The notes beneath the pieces are model-generated. The model had not been told where the DNA came from, ran no database searches, and saw only the letters and a program-made list of their open reading frames with translations. Both the position numbers and the translations under genes were made by a program. From CBDEGK01 sp965237855 (GTDB taxonomy: Bacteria > Pseudomonadota > Gammaproteobacteria > Pseudomonadales > Halieaceae): DNA of 64,000 bases. The stretch lies in assembly GCA_965237855.1 (NCBI GenBank), contig CBDEGK010000004.1, positions 558,001 to 622,000 of the forward strand, written 5' to 3'. Shown in pieces: positions 33,946-43,201 of the stretch. Every line of letters begins with the position of its first letter. Positions within the stretch are counted from its first letter, which is position 1.

Positions 33946-36474
33946 ATGTCGCAGAAGAGAGTGCTGGTAATCGGCAATGGCATGGTTGGCCATCACTTTG
34001 TCGAACAACTAGGCGACACGGACCAGTTTGCCATCACCGTCATCGGTGGCGAACCTCGTCCCGCCTACGACCGCGTACACCTGTCGGAAGTGTTCAACAG
34101 CAAAGAACCTAACGAGCTGGCATTGACCAATCGCGCCTGGTACCAGGCACACGGAGTCGATGCTCACTTTGGTGACTTCGTCGCCAGCATCGATCGCCAG
34201 GCTAAATCTGTCACCACCGAGGGTGGCCAGGTGTTCGCCTACGACAAACTGGTATTGGCAACCGGATCCTATCCCTTCGTACCGCCGATCAAAGGCGGCG
34301 GTCGCAAGCAGTGCCTGACCTATCGCACCATCGACGATCTCGGTGAAATCAAGGCCAATGCCCAGCACAGCAAGACCGGTGTTGTCGTTGGCGGCGGCTT
34401 GCTCGGACTGGAATGCGCCAACGCCCTGCGCAACCTCGGCCTGGAAACCCACGTGGTGGAATTCGCCCCCGGACTGATGGGTGTGCAACTGGACGATGGC
34501 GGCAGCAAGATGCTGCGCCGCAAAATCGAAGCCCTGGGTGTACAGGTTCACACCAACAAAGCCACCCAGGAAATTGTCGATGGCGACACTAGCAAGTTGA
34601 GAATGGAGTTCGCCGACGAGTCTTCACTGGAAACCGACCTGATCGTGTTCTCCGCTGGCATCCGCCCCTATGACCAACTGGCGAGAGATTGCGAACTGGA
34701 AGTGGGCGAGCGCGGCGGCATTGTTATCGACTATCACTGTCGCAGCAGTGATTCCGATATTTACGCCATTGGCGAGTGCGCCCTGTTTGGCGGGCGCATC
34801 TTTGGCCTGGTGGCGCCGGGCTACCGTATGGCGGAGGTCGCGGTATCACAATTAGCCGGCGACCCCATTCCGTTCCAGGGTGCTGACATGAGCACCAAGC
34901 TGAAATTGCTCGGTGTGGATGTTGGCTCGATCGGCGATGCACACGGCAACGCCGAGGGTTCCATCGCCTTTGTCTTCAGTGACGAACGTGAAGAGATTTA
35001 CAAAAAGCTGATTGTCAGTGCAGACGGCAAGACACTGCTGGGCGCGGTGTTGGTCGGCGATTGCTCGGACTACGACACCCTGCTGCAGTACTACCTGAAC
35101 GACATTGAGTTACCGGCCGCACCGGAAAGCATGATTCTGCCCAGCGTTGATGGCGCACCCCTGCTGGGCGCTGCCGCCCTGCCCGCTACCGCCACCATCT
35201 GTTCCTGTCACAACGTCAGTAAGGGCGACATTGCGACGGCGATTGAAGGAGGTTGCTGTTCGCTGGGAGAGGTGAAAGGCAGCACCAGGGCCAGTACCGG
35301 CTGTGGCGGCTGCGCGGCCCTGCTCAAATCCGTGGTGGACGAGGAAATGGCCAACCTGGGTATGGAGGTAAACACGGATATCTGTGAGCACTTCCCCTAC
35401 ACCCGCCAGGAAATTTATCACCTGGTACGGGTTGGCGAGATCAAGTCATTCGACCAACTCATCGAGAAGCACGGCAAGGGCCTGGGTTGTGACATTTGTA
35501 AACCGGCGGCCGCCTCCATCCTGGCCAGTTGCTGGAACGATTACGTCCTCACCGACAACAACAAACCCCTGCAGGATACCAATGACCACTACCTGGCCAA
35601 TATGCAGAAGAACGGCACCTATTCCATTGTGCCGCGCATCGCTGCCGGTGAAATTACCCCGGAGAAATTGATCGTACTCGGCACGGTGGCGAAGAAATAT
35701 GACCTCTATACCAAGATCACCGGCGGTCAGCGTATCGATTTATTCGGCGCGCGCAGTGAGCAACTGCCGCAGATCTGGGAAGAATTGATAGCTGCTGGCT
35801 TTGAGACCGGCCACGCCTACGCCAAATCCCTGCGCACGGTGAAATCCTGCGTCGGCAGTACCTGGTGTCGCTATGGCGTACAGGATTCTGTCAGCATGGC
35901 GATCACTATCGAGAACCGCTACAAGGGACTGCGCTCGCCTCACAAGCTCAAATCTGCGGTCTCCGGCTGCACCCGCGAATGCGCGGAAGCCCAGAGCAAG
36001 GACTTTGGCGTGATCGCCACCGAGAACGGCTGGAACCTGTATGTCTGCGGCAACGGCGGCATGAAACCCCGCCACGCCGACCTGTTTGCCACCGATCTCA
36101 ATGACGAAGAACTGATTCAGACCATCGACCGCTTCCTGATGTTCTATGTGCGCACTGCTGACCGACTGCAGCGCACCTCGGTGTGGCTGGACAACCTGGA
36201 AGGTGGCCTGGATTACCTGAAGGAAGTCATTCTCGAAGACAAACTGGGCATCTGCGCAGAACTGGAATCGGAAATGGTCAGTGTCGTGGGCAGCTACCAG
36301 TGCGAATGGAAGACCACAGTGGAGAGCGAGGAACGCAGTGCCAGTTTCGCCCACTTTATCAACAGCGAAGCCGCCGACAGCAACGTGGTATTTGTGCGCG
36401 AACGCGAGCAGATACGGCCCGCCTCGGAGCAGGAAAAGCAGGTGGATGACGAAGACATCCTGGCAACCGGATAA
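33946..36474 (+). CDS. nirB: Assimilatory nitrite reductase large subunit
   Basis: 842 aa from ATG 33946; an upstream in-frame extension to 33868 would run through the promoter. Domains in order: FAD-binding (VLVIGNGMVGHHF, PAYDRVHLSE), NAD(P)H-binding (GVVVGGGLLGLECA), BFD-like [2Fe-2S] segments (ICSCHNVSKGDI, STGCGGC) and the sirohaem/[4Fe-4S] reductase domain. The last carries cysteines in VKSCVGSTWCRYG and SGCTRECAEAQ. It reduces nitrite to ammonium in the cytoplasm with NirD, which follows after nine bases. Transcription is from the sigma-54 promoter just upstream. Confidence 0.95.
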   Translation: MSQKRVLVIGNGMVGHHFVEQLGDTDQFAITVIGGEPRPAYDRVHLSEVFNSKEPNELALTNRAWYQAHGVDAHFGDFVASIDRQAKSVTTEGGQVFAYDKLVLATGSYPFVPPIKGGGRKQCLTYRTIDDLGEIKANAQHSKTGVVVGGGLLGLECANALRNLGLETHVVEFAPGLMGVQLDDGGSKMLRRKIEALGVQVHTNKATQEIVDGDTSKLRMEFADESSLETDLIVFSAGIRPYDQLARDCELEVGERGGIVIDYHCRSSDSDIYAIGECALFGGRIFGLVAPGYRMAEVAVSQLAGDPIPFQGADMSTKLKLLGVDVGSIGDAHGNAEGSIAFVFSDEREEIYKKLIVSADGKTLLGAVLVGDCSDYDTLLQYYLNDIELPAAPESMILPSVDGAPLLGAAALPATATICSCHNVSKGDIATAIEGGCCSLGEVKGSTRASTGCGGCAALLKSVVDEEMANLGMEVNTDICEHFPYTRQEIYHLVRVGEIKSFDQLIEKHGKGLGCDICKPAAASILASCWNDYVLTDNNKPLQDTNDHYLANMQKNGTYSIVPRIAAGEITPEKLIVLGTVAKKYDLYTKITGGQRIDLFGARSEQLPQIWEELIAAGFETGHAYAKSLRTVKSCVGSTWCRYGVQDSVSMAITIENRYKGLRSPHKLKSAVSGCTRECAEAQSKDFGVIATENGWNLYVCGNGGMKPRHADLFATDLNDEELIQTIDRFLMFYVRTADRLQRTSVWLDNLEGGLDYLKEVILEDKLGICAELESEMVSVVGSYQCEWKTTVESEERSASFAHFINSEAADSNVVFVREREQIRPASEQEKQVDDEDILATG

Positions 36475-36483
36475 GGAAAAGAC

Positions 36484-36813
36484 ATGAAAAACTGGCAGAG
36501 TATTTGTAAAACCGAGGACATCCCCGCCAACACCGGTCGCTGCGCCCTGCTGGGCAAGCAGCAGGTCGCTATATTCAAACTGGTCGTCGACGGCGAAGAG
36601 TCCGTCTATGCCCTGGATAATCACGATCCCTTCTCCGGTGCCAATGTCTTGTCGCGGGGCATTGTCGGCAACCTGGGTGACAGGAAAGTGGTTGCCTCAC
36701 CGGTATACAAGCAGCACTTCTGTCTGGAGACCGGCGAGTGCCTGGAAGAGAACATCACCCTGCGCACCTTCCCCATCCGCGTGCAAAACGGTGAGGTGCA
36801 GCTGGCTGCCTGA
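36484..36813 (+). CDS. nirD: Nitrite reductase small subunit
   Basis: 109 aa with a Rieske-like beta fold but without the Cys/His cluster ligands, as expected for NirD. Typical segments are VYALDNHDPFSGANVLSRGIVG and VASPVYKQHFCLETGECLE. It has a good AAGGAAA ribosome site. It is the partner of NirB and lies three bases before the nitrate reductase start. Confidence 0.93.
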   Translation: MKNWQSICKTEDIPANTGRCALLGKQQVAIFKLVVDGEESVYALDNHDPFSGANVLSRGIVGNLGDRKVVASPVYKQHFCLETGECLEENITLRTFPIRVQNGEVQLAA

Positions 36814-36815
36814 TC

Positions 36816-39014
36816 ATGTTATTCGGACGTCGAAAAAAGAATCCCATTACGCTGCCCGACAAGGGCGTCGTCGACTGGAAATATGCCACCTGCGGCTACT
36901 GCTCTACCGGCTGCTCAATGGAAGTCGGCCTGAATGCGCAGGGCCAGGCAGTAACCACCCGTGGCGTCGCCGATGCACCGGTCAACCAGGGCAAACTCTG
37001 TATCAAGGGTATTACCGAGGCCGCTATTTTTGACGCGGAAGGCCGCGGTACCCAGCCCATGCAGCGCAACAACACCTGGGATGACTGGCAGGATACCAGC
37101 TGGGATACGGCACTCGATAAAAGCGCCGCAGAATTCAAGCGGATTCAGGCACAGTACGGCAGGGATGCGGTGGCCATTGTTTCTACCGGCCAAATACTCA
37201 CCGAGGAATTTTACACCCTCGGCAAGCTGACTCGGGGTCTGATCGGCAGCAATAACTACTGCGGCAATACCACCCTGTGCATGGCCTCGGCGGTGTCGGG
37301 CTATAAGCGCTCCTTCGGCTCAGACGGCCCGCCTGGATGCTACGATGACTTTGCCCACACCGATTGCCTGTTGGCCTTTGGCTCCAACCTGCCGGAGCAA
37401 CATCCAGTCATTTACTGGCGCCTGAAAGAGGCCCTGGAAAAGCGCAAGTTCCCCATTATCGTGGTGGATCCCAGGGTCACCATGTTTGCCCAGTTTGCCG
37501 ACATTCACCTGCCGATTACTCCCGGCACCGACCTGGTCCTGCTGAATGCGCTGGCCCACGTCATACTCGAGGAAGGATTGGCCGATGAAGACTACATTGC
37601 GGCCCATTGCAACGACCGGGATGAATTCCACCAGCTGGTAAAAAAATACGACCCGGAAACAGCAGCACCTATCTGCGGCATCGACGCCGACACAATTCGC
37701 CACGTAGCCCGTCTCTATGCCAACGCCGGTGCCGCCATGAGTATCTGGACCATGGGTATCAACCAGAGCACCCACGGCTCCGACGGCGTCTGTGCCATCA
37801 ACAACCTCAACCTGATCACCGGCAATATCGGCAAGCCCGGCGGCACCTCCCTGTCTATTACGGGCCAGTGCAACGCCATGGGCACGCGGGAATGGTCGGC
37901 CACCTCAGGCCTACCCGGCTACCGCGTCCTGGAGAATGCCGAACACCGGCAGGAAATAGGCGAATACTGGAATGTAGATCCGACATTTTTCCCGGATCAT
38001 CGCGGCCTGGCCATGACCGACATCTTCCCGGCTATCGAGTCGGGCCAGATCAAGGCACTGTGGCTGATTGGTACCAATCCCATGACCTCTATGGCCGATA
38101 CGGCGCGCATACGCAAAATCCTGGAGAAACTGGAATTCTGCGTGGTGCAAGATGCCTATGCCGATGTCGAGGCCAATCAATATGCCCACGCCTTTTTTCC
38201 CGCCTCGGTGTGGGCAGAGAAAGAAGGCACTTTCACTAATACCGAACGCCGGGTCAATCTTGTTACCCAGGTGAAACCTCCGAAAGCAAACTCCAAACCC
38301 GACCTGTGGATTTTCAACCAGATGGCCAAGCGCTGGGATCACAGCCGCGAGATGACTTTCCCCGAGACCGCCAGCGAGGTGTTCGAGGAAATGAAAACGC
38401 TGTCAGTTGGCACCGGTGCCAACGGCGAGCAGCGTATGCTCGATATCTCTGGCATGAGTCACAAGAAAATTCTCGCCGCCCGCGGCTTGCAATGGCCTAT
38501 GCGCGAAGGCGATGTCGAAGGCGAAGCGCGCCTGTATGGCGATGGCGTATTCCAGTATGCCGATGGCAAAGCCAAGTTACTGCCCCTGGAATGGCATGAC
38601 AACAACGAAAAGCCCGATGGGGATTTCCCCTTCTGGCTCAACAGCGGCCGGGTGGTGGAACACTTCCACACCCGCACCCGCACCGGCAAGGTGGGCAACT
38701 GCAATAAGTTCAGTCCCACCGCCTACATGGAAATGAACCCCGATGCTGCCGCCGAACTGGGTGTTGAGCACATGAGCTATGTACGCCTGGTTAGTCGGCG
38801 GGGTGATGCCGTGGTGATGGTGCAGCTCACCCAGCGTGTGCCCACGAACATGGTGTTTGTACCCTTCCACTTTCACGACTGTGTCAATCGACTGACGCTG
38901 GGACTGCTGGACCCTCATTCGCGGCAACCTGCTTTCAAGCAGGCCTCGGTGAGAATTGAACACATCGACCAGGCCGAAGCTGCCCGTCTGAACGTCGAAA
39001 GCAGGGCCTACTGA
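36816..39014 (+). CDS. nasA: Molybdopterin assimilatory nitrate reductase catalytic subunit
   Basis: 732 aa. The N-terminal [4Fe-4S] ligands are C-x2-C-x3-C (CGYCSTGC) plus a later Cys in KLCIKG, followed by the three Mo-bisPGD domains and the C-terminal dinucleotide-binding domain ending after ASVRIEH. NTTLCMASAVSGYKRSFGSD is the Mo-Cys-type loop of the Nas/NapA/Fdh-like group. There is no twin-arginine leader, so it is cytoplasmic. It lacks the extra C-terminal [2Fe-2S] domain of the longer Pseudomonas and Klebsiella-type proteins. Its stop shares a base with the next ATG (TGATG), so the iron-sulfur/membrane subunit at 39014 is very likely its electron donor. Confidence 0.9.
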   Translation: MLFGRRKKNPITLPDKGVVDWKYATCGYCSTGCSMEVGLNAQGQAVTTRGVADAPVNQGKLCIKGITEAAIFDAEGRGTQPMQRNNTWDDWQDTSWDTALDKSAAEFKRIQAQYGRDAVAIVSTGQILTEEFYTLGKLTRGLIGSNNYCGNTTLCMASAVSGYKRSFGSDGPPGCYDDFAHTDCLLAFGSNLPEQHPVIYWRLKEALEKRKFPIIVVDPRVTMFAQFADIHLPITPGTDLVLLNALAHVILEEGLADEDYIAAHCNDRDEFHQLVKKYDPETAAPICGIDADTIRHVARLYANAGAAMSIWTMGINQSTHGSDGVCAINNLNLITGNIGKPGGTSLSITGQCNAMGTREWSATSGLPGYRVLENAEHRQEIGEYWNVDPTFFPDHRGLAMTDIFPAIESGQIKALWLIGTNPMTSMADTARIRKILEKLEFCVVQDAYADVEANQYAHAFFPASVWAEKEGTFTNTERRVNLVTQVKPPKANSKPDLWIFNQMAKRWDHSREMTFPETASEVFEEMKTLSVGTGANGEQRMLDISGMSHKKILAARGLQWPMREGDVEGEARLYGDGVFQYADGKAKLLPLEWHDNNEKPDGDFPFWLNSGRVVEHFHTRTRTGKVGNCNKFSPTAYMEMNPDAAAELGVEHMSYVRLVSRRGDAVVMVQLTQRVPTNMVFVPFHFHDCVNRLTLGLLDPHSRQPAFKQASVRIEHIDQAEAARLNVESRAY

Positions 39015-40843
39015 TGACCGTAAAAATGTTTGAAGGCACTTTTGAAAAGATCGCCGAACAACGCCCATCGGAATCCATCTTCCCGCTGCGGGACAACGAA
39101 CCGGAATACGCCAAGCTCAAGGACGACAGCAGCGAGGAAGCCAACCGCTACGGCAAGCTGATCGCCCTCACCAACCTGGTTGAAGAAGCAGCATCGCTGA
39201 ATATCAACGGCGTCAGCGAGAAAGGTTTCAACCCCAACCGCAATAAGCAACACGCCTTTCACTTTACTGCTGACAACTGCATCGGCTGCCACGCCTGTGA
39301 ATCTGCCTGCAGCGAAAAGAACGATCTGCCGCCACACCTGAGCTTTCGTTCGGTGGGCTACGTGGAAGGCGGCACCTACCCCAACTACCAGCGCATGAAC
39401 ATTTCCATGGCCTGCAATCATTGTGACGACCCGGTCTGTCTCAAGGGTTGCCCCACCCGCGCCTATACCAAGCACGCGGAATACGGTGCCGTGATACAAG
39501 ATCCGGATATTTGTTTTGGCTGTGGTTACTGCACCTGGGTGTGTCCGTATAACGCGCCACAACTTGACCCGGTCAAGGGCCAGGTGGAGAAGTGCAATAT
39601 GTGCGTGGACCGACTGGAGGTGGGCCTGAAACCCGCCTGCGTCTCTGCCTGTCTCGGCAACGCGCTGGATTTTGGCGTGGTGGAAAATACGCCAGAGAAA
39701 CGCGAACAAATCGAAACTCACATACCGGGCTTTCCCGACCCGGAAATTACCCATCCCAATATTCGTTTCCAGCAGACCAAGAGCCTGCCGCGGGAGATGA
39801 CCCGGCCCGACTCGGAGCCGGTGAAATACCGCAAAGACGACAGCACTGGCACCTACAAACCGGCCATTGATCGCAGCTCTAGTTCCAAGTCGGGTCAAAA
39901 ATCCTGGAGCCTGGCGCGGCTGAGTAGTCGCGAAAACCCACTGGTATTGTTTACCCTGGCCTCCCAGGCCGCCATCGGTTTGTTCGCCCTGTTGTTCCTG
40001 GGCAACTGGGGGTTGAACGACATGGCCTACAGTATCGGCACCTTCACGGCCGCCGCGCTAGGCGGTATTGGTCTGCTGATCAGCGCCAGCCACCTGGGTA
40101 AACCCCTCAGGGCTTATCGAGGTTTTAACAACCTACGCCATTCGCCCATGGCCCGGGAGGGCTTGGCCGCCGCCCTGTTTATGGGATTTGCTGGCCTGCA
40201 CTTTCTGACGGTTGCGCTCTCGCCCTATCTGCCATCGCTGAACACGCTGGCACCGATTGCTGGCTGGCTGGCAATAGCTGCGGCCCTCGGCACGCTCTAC
40301 TATATGTACCGCTGCTATCGCATTAAGGCCCGACCCTTCTGGGATCACTGGCAGACCGCCAGCAGCTTTGTCGGCGTCAGCCTGTACCTTGGTGGCACAC
40401 TGCTGGGATTGATTTCCATCTTTGCCGGTACCGACACGCTGCCACTGATCAGCCTGGTCATGTTGACTGGCGTTGTGCTGGAGGCCACCGGTCTGGTCGT
40501 CCACGCCCGCAACATGACGGGTGCCGAGCACGAAGGTGCTGTCTCCCACTACGTGCAAACCACTACCTTCGGTTACACCTACCTCGCTCGCAATATCGGC
40601 TACGTCATGATTATTGCCGCGCTTGGCCTGCTGGCTACAACCAACGCGGCGGTTGGGTTATGGGTACTAAGCGCGGTAAGCCTGTGTATGTTGGCACTAA
40701 TCAGTCGTGCCTTGTTTTATGTGCTGGTGGTACCCACGACCATGCCCGGTGCTTTCTTCTGGAAGAACAAGGGCTTTGAGCAGCACGCCCGGGATATTGG
40801 TCTGGCGAATATGCCGCAGGTGGGCGTCGCTCCTGTCAGTTAA
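39014..40843 (+). CDS. Fused four-cluster ferredoxin and DmsC-like quinol-oxidising membrane subunit
   Basis: 609 aa. After an N-terminal stretch of about 85 residues come the four [4Fe-4S] ligand groups of DmsB-type proteins: CIGCHACESAC, CNHCDDPVCLKGC, CFGCGYCTWVC and CNMC...ACVSAC. A linker to about residue 295 leads to eight or nine hydrophobic helices matching the DmsC/NrfD-like anchor (NPLVLFTLASQAAIGLFALL onward). In DMSO reductase these are two separate proteins that pass electrons from menaquinol. Here they are one chain coupled to a nitrate reductase, implying quinol-driven nitrate reduction on the cytoplasmic face. No NADH-binding NasC/NasB-like flavoprotein is present nearby. Confidence 0.88.
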   Translation: MTVKMFEGTFEKIAEQRPSESIFPLRDNEPEYAKLKDDSSEEANRYGKLIALTNLVEEAASLNINGVSEKGFNPNRNKQHAFHFTADNCIGCHACESACSEKNDLPPHLSFRSVGYVEGGTYPNYQRMNISMACNHCDDPVCLKGCPTRAYTKHAEYGAVIQDPDICFGCGYCTWVCPYNAPQLDPVKGQVEKCNMCVDRLEVGLKPACVSACLGNALDFGVVENTPEKREQIETHIPGFPDPEITHPNIRFQQTKSLPREMTRPDSEPVKYRKDDSTGTYKPAIDRSSSSKSGQKSWSLARLSSRENPLVLFTLASQAAIGLFALLFLGNWGLNDMAYSIGTFTAAALGGIGLLISASHLGKPLRAYRGFNNLRHSPMAREGLAAALFMGFAGLHFLTVALSPYLPSLNTLAPIAGWLAIAAALGTLYYMYRCYRIKARPFWDHWQTASSFVGVSLYLGGTLLGLISIFAGTDTLPLISLVMLTGVVLEATGLVVHARNMTGAEHEGAVSHYVQTTTFGYTYLARNIGYVMIIAALGLLATTNAAVGLWVLSAVSLCMLALISRALFYVLVVPTTMPGAFFWKNKGFEQHARDIGLANMPQVGVAPVS

Positions 40844-40844
40844 G

Positions 40845-40897
40845 GGGGTCAGAGGAGTGTGGATAACTCTTTGAGTTACCCACATCACCTCCGACCC
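40845..40897. terminator. Imperfect long inverted repeat after the nitrate operon
   Basis: GGGGTCAGAGG... (from 40845) pairs with ...CCTCCGACCCC (to 40897) over about 25 bases with a few mismatches and a three-base TTT loop between GGATAACTC and GAGTTACC. It separates the convergent nitrate operon and outer-membrane protein gene and may terminate both. Its ends carry the GGGGTCAG core of the dispersed repeats. Confidence 0.55.
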
Positions 40898-40912
40898 CGA
40901 TCGGAGAAGGTT

Positions 40913-41701
40913 CTACCAGCGCAGATTCAAGCCAAGCAATGGGCCCTGTTGATTTGCATCGTAGCCATAGCCGTCCAGGCCCTGCTGGTCATTCGCGAAA
41001 TCATATTCCAGGTAGCGGTAGCCAACAAATACTGAACCCCAATCTCGAAACCGATAGTCGGCGATGGCAGAAACATTGAGAGCTTGATTGTCCGAACCGC
41101 CAAAGCCGTAATCTGCCCTGCCGATAAAGGACCACTTGTCATTGATGCTGTGTTCAACCCGGCCACCGAGAAACGGGTGCAACCAATCATCACCACCATT
41201 AATCGTCATGCCGATCTGCTCGGGAAAGCCTGGGGGCAATGGCGGCAAGTCCGCGGTGACGTCCACATCAATTTCGTGCTTGGTATAACGTATACCGCCC
41301 AATACTTCCCAGCGAGTGGTGTCGCTTTCGTTCAAGGCATAGGCCATACCGGCTTCAAACATGGTGCTCTTGAAGTCGATATCGGCACTGACCGATTCTA
41401 TGCCCACGTTCGGAGTTATGTTCAAGTACTGGTACTCGACAAACAAACCCATGCGATCGTTACGCGCTTCATAACGAAAGGTTAGAACTGCTTCTAAATT
41501 TTCCAGTATGTCATCCTTGAAATCGAGCTCCATTGGCGCCTCGTTGCCACCAATGGAGGCTGATCCGTCGATGCTTACACCCCATAAAAACAAGGGTGCG
41601 AACGAGTGTTTCCACTCACCTCCGGTGGAGGTACCGCCAGCCAAAGCTGACTGTGATAGAACACTGATTACCAACCCTGTTGCCGCCATTGCTGTTTTCA
41701 T
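40913..41701 (-). CDS. Outer-membrane beta-barrel protein
   Basis: 262 aa with a signal peptide (residues 1-21, ending SALAGG). The mature chain alternates short amphipathic strands and ends LLGLNLRW; the C-terminal aromatic residue is the BAM-recognition feature. Strands such as FRYEARNDRMGLFVEYQYLN and WSFIGRADYGFGG suggest an 8-12-strand barrel of the OmpW/porin-like small type. No specific transport role can be assigned. It is a single gene convergent with the nitrate operon. Confidence 0.75.
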   Translation of the reverse strand: MKTAMAATGLVISVLSQSALAGGTSTGGEWKHSFAPLFLWGVSIDGSASIGGNEAPMELDFKDDILENLEAVLTFRYEARNDRMGLFVEYQYLNITPNVGIESVSADIDFKSTMFEAGMAYALNESDTTRWEVLGGIRYTKHEIDVDVTADLPPLPPGFPEQIGMTINGGDDWLHPFLGGRVEHSINDKWSFIGRADYGFGGSDNQALNVSAIADYRFRDWGSVFVGYRYLEYDFANDQQGLDGYGYDANQQGPLLGLNLRW

Positions 41702-41737
41702 GCCCTCCTCCTTAGACCTATTGTCCTGGTAATTAGC

Positions 41738-42319
41738 TTAGCTATTACAGAGGATATCCATCTTACGCTTGGCCAGTTCAAATTCATCAGCGGTAGTGGC
41801 AGCCAGTAATTCGTCTTTGGCCATCGCACATTCCGCGGCCTCTTTCTGCATTTCATCCTCGAGCTCTGCGATCACCTCTTTCGACTCGGGCTCGCAGGCG
41901 GTGGGGTCAATGCGGCGGATATTGGCACCCTGGCTATGCTCCTCTACCGTGACACAGTCGCCAATAGCGATCTGGGTTTGATCCGAAACGACGGTAATGG
42001 CCGAACCCTCACCTGTGCGAACCACGTACTGCATACCCGAGCGATCACCCTGGGAGCGCCTCGAGATTCCACCACCTACCAGGGCACCCGCTGCCGCGCC
42101 GCCTAGCTGTTTCTTGCTCGATTTGTTGCGAGTCGCGGCCCAGCCAACGGCGCCTCCCACCGCGGCACCCCTACCGGCATTGGAATCCAATTGCACAGCC
42201 TTGGCTTGCTCCACCATACCGACGGTAATACGCGCGCTCTGACCGGATTTTTGTGCCGAGACACTGGAGCTCAAGATCATAGCGAAGACGGCGAAGATTA
42301 AACTTGTTGTACGTAGCAT
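41738..42319 (-). CDS. Exported glycine-zipper protein (SlyB / 17-kDa antigen-like)
   Basis: 193 aa with a signal peptide (1-22, SSSVSAQ) and no lipobox cysteine. Residues about 48-85 form a glycine zipper (GRGAAVGGAVGWAA and LGGAAAGALVGGG). This is followed by a beta segment (YVVRTGEGSAITVVSD...GDCVTVEEH) as in SlyB/Rickettsia 17-kDa antigen relatives. An acidic helical tail with several Cys residues ends the protein. It is probably a small envelope-stabilising protein of the periplasm or outer membrane. Confidence 0.75.
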   Translation of the reverse strand: MLRTTSLIFAVFAMILSSSVSAQKSGQSARITVGMVEQAKAVQLDSNAGRGAAVGGAVGWAATRNKSSKKQLGGAAAGALVGGGISRRSQGDRSGMQYVVRTGEGSAITVVSDQTQIAIGDCVTVEEHSQGANIRRIDPTACEPESKEVIAELEDEMQKEAAECAMAKDELLAATTADEFELAKRKMDILCNS

Positions 42320-42397
42320 GACGGTTCCATATCAATGTGCGTGGCCCAAAATCATACTCCCAGCGCCGGTATCTGTGAACATCAAGTTTTCCTCAAT

Positions 42398-42412
42398 ATT
42401 ATGGTCCATAAT
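42398..42412. promoter_or_regulatory. Palindrome ATTATGGTCCATAAT upstream of the exported SDR
   Basis: A 15-base palindrome with a single-base centre lies 32 bases before the SDR start, between it and the divergent glycine-zipper gene. The size suits a repressor site, but no cognate regulator is adjacent. Confidence 0.4.
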
Positions 42413-42443
42413 GCATAGCATTGTTTATCAGAGGGTCATCCAC

Positions 42444-43196
42444 ATGAAACCTATACCTGGTTGCCTGATTGGCCTGGTTCTGACGTTGTCACTGCTACCG
42501 CTACAAGCCTTCGGTAAGGAGCCCACCGTCTTAATCACCGGCGCCAATCGCGGCATCGGCCTGGCCCTGGCGCAGCAATTCACCGACGCGGGTTACACGG
42601 TGATCGGCACCGCACGCAAACCGGCCAGGGCAACAGCGCTGAAGGATCTCGGTGCCCGGGTCGAACAACTGGATGTGGGCAATCCCGATAGCGTGGCGGC
42701 GCTGGCCAAGCGTCTCGACAATACGCCGGTAGACATACTGATCAACAACGCCGGGATTATCGGCCATGTAGCCGCCGACCTGGCCACCACAGATATCGAA
42801 CAATTGGACTGGGTATTCCAGGTCAACACCCTCGGCCCCCTCCGCGTTACCCAGGCCTTATTACCCTCCCTTGAGTCAGGCGGCAGGAAACAAGTGATCA
42901 ATATCACCAGCATGATGGGCAGCATGGAACTCAACACCTGGGGCGGCTATATCGGCTACCGCGGCAGCAAGGCCGCCCTCAACAGTTTCAACCAGACCCT
43001 GGCAATGGAAATGGGCAAGCAGGGGTATGTGTTCGTGGTAATGCACCCGGGTTATGTTCAAACCGACATGAATGCCGGTGAAGGGGACATCACCTCGCAG
43101 AAAAGCGCGGCCGGGATATTCAAGGTGATAGGCAATCTGAGCGCCAAAGACAATGGCGCCTTCTACGATAATGACGGTAAATCCATGCCCTGGTAG
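42444..43196 (+). CDS. Short-chain dehydrogenase with an N-terminal signal/anchor
   Basis: The start is ATG 42444 with GAGGG upstream; the longer frame to 42318 is not used. Residues 1-24 (LIGLVLTLSLLPLQAFGKEP) are a signal peptide or uncleaved anchor. The SDR core follows: TGANRGIG, NNAG at about residue 98, Ser in NITSMMGS and Y-x3-K in YRGSKAA. All catalytic residues are present. SDRs need NAD(P)H and are normally cytoplasmic, so either the segment is a membrane anchor with the enzyme inside, or the protein is exported without an obvious cofactor source. The product ends with a short DNDGKSMPW tail. Confidence 0.82.
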   Translation: MKPIPGCLIGLVLTLSLLPLQAFGKEPTVLITGANRGIGLALAQQFTDAGYTVIGTARKPARATALKDLGARVEQLDVGNPDSVAALAKRLDNTPVDILINNAGIIGHVAADLATTDIEQLDWVFQVNTLGPLRVTQALLPSLESGGRKQVINITSMMGSMELNTWGGYIGYRGSKAALNSFNQTLAMEMGKQGYVFVVMHPGYVQTDMNAGEGDITSQKSAAGIFKVIGNLSAKDNGAFYDNDGKSMPW

Positions 43197-43201
43197 TCAA
43201 T

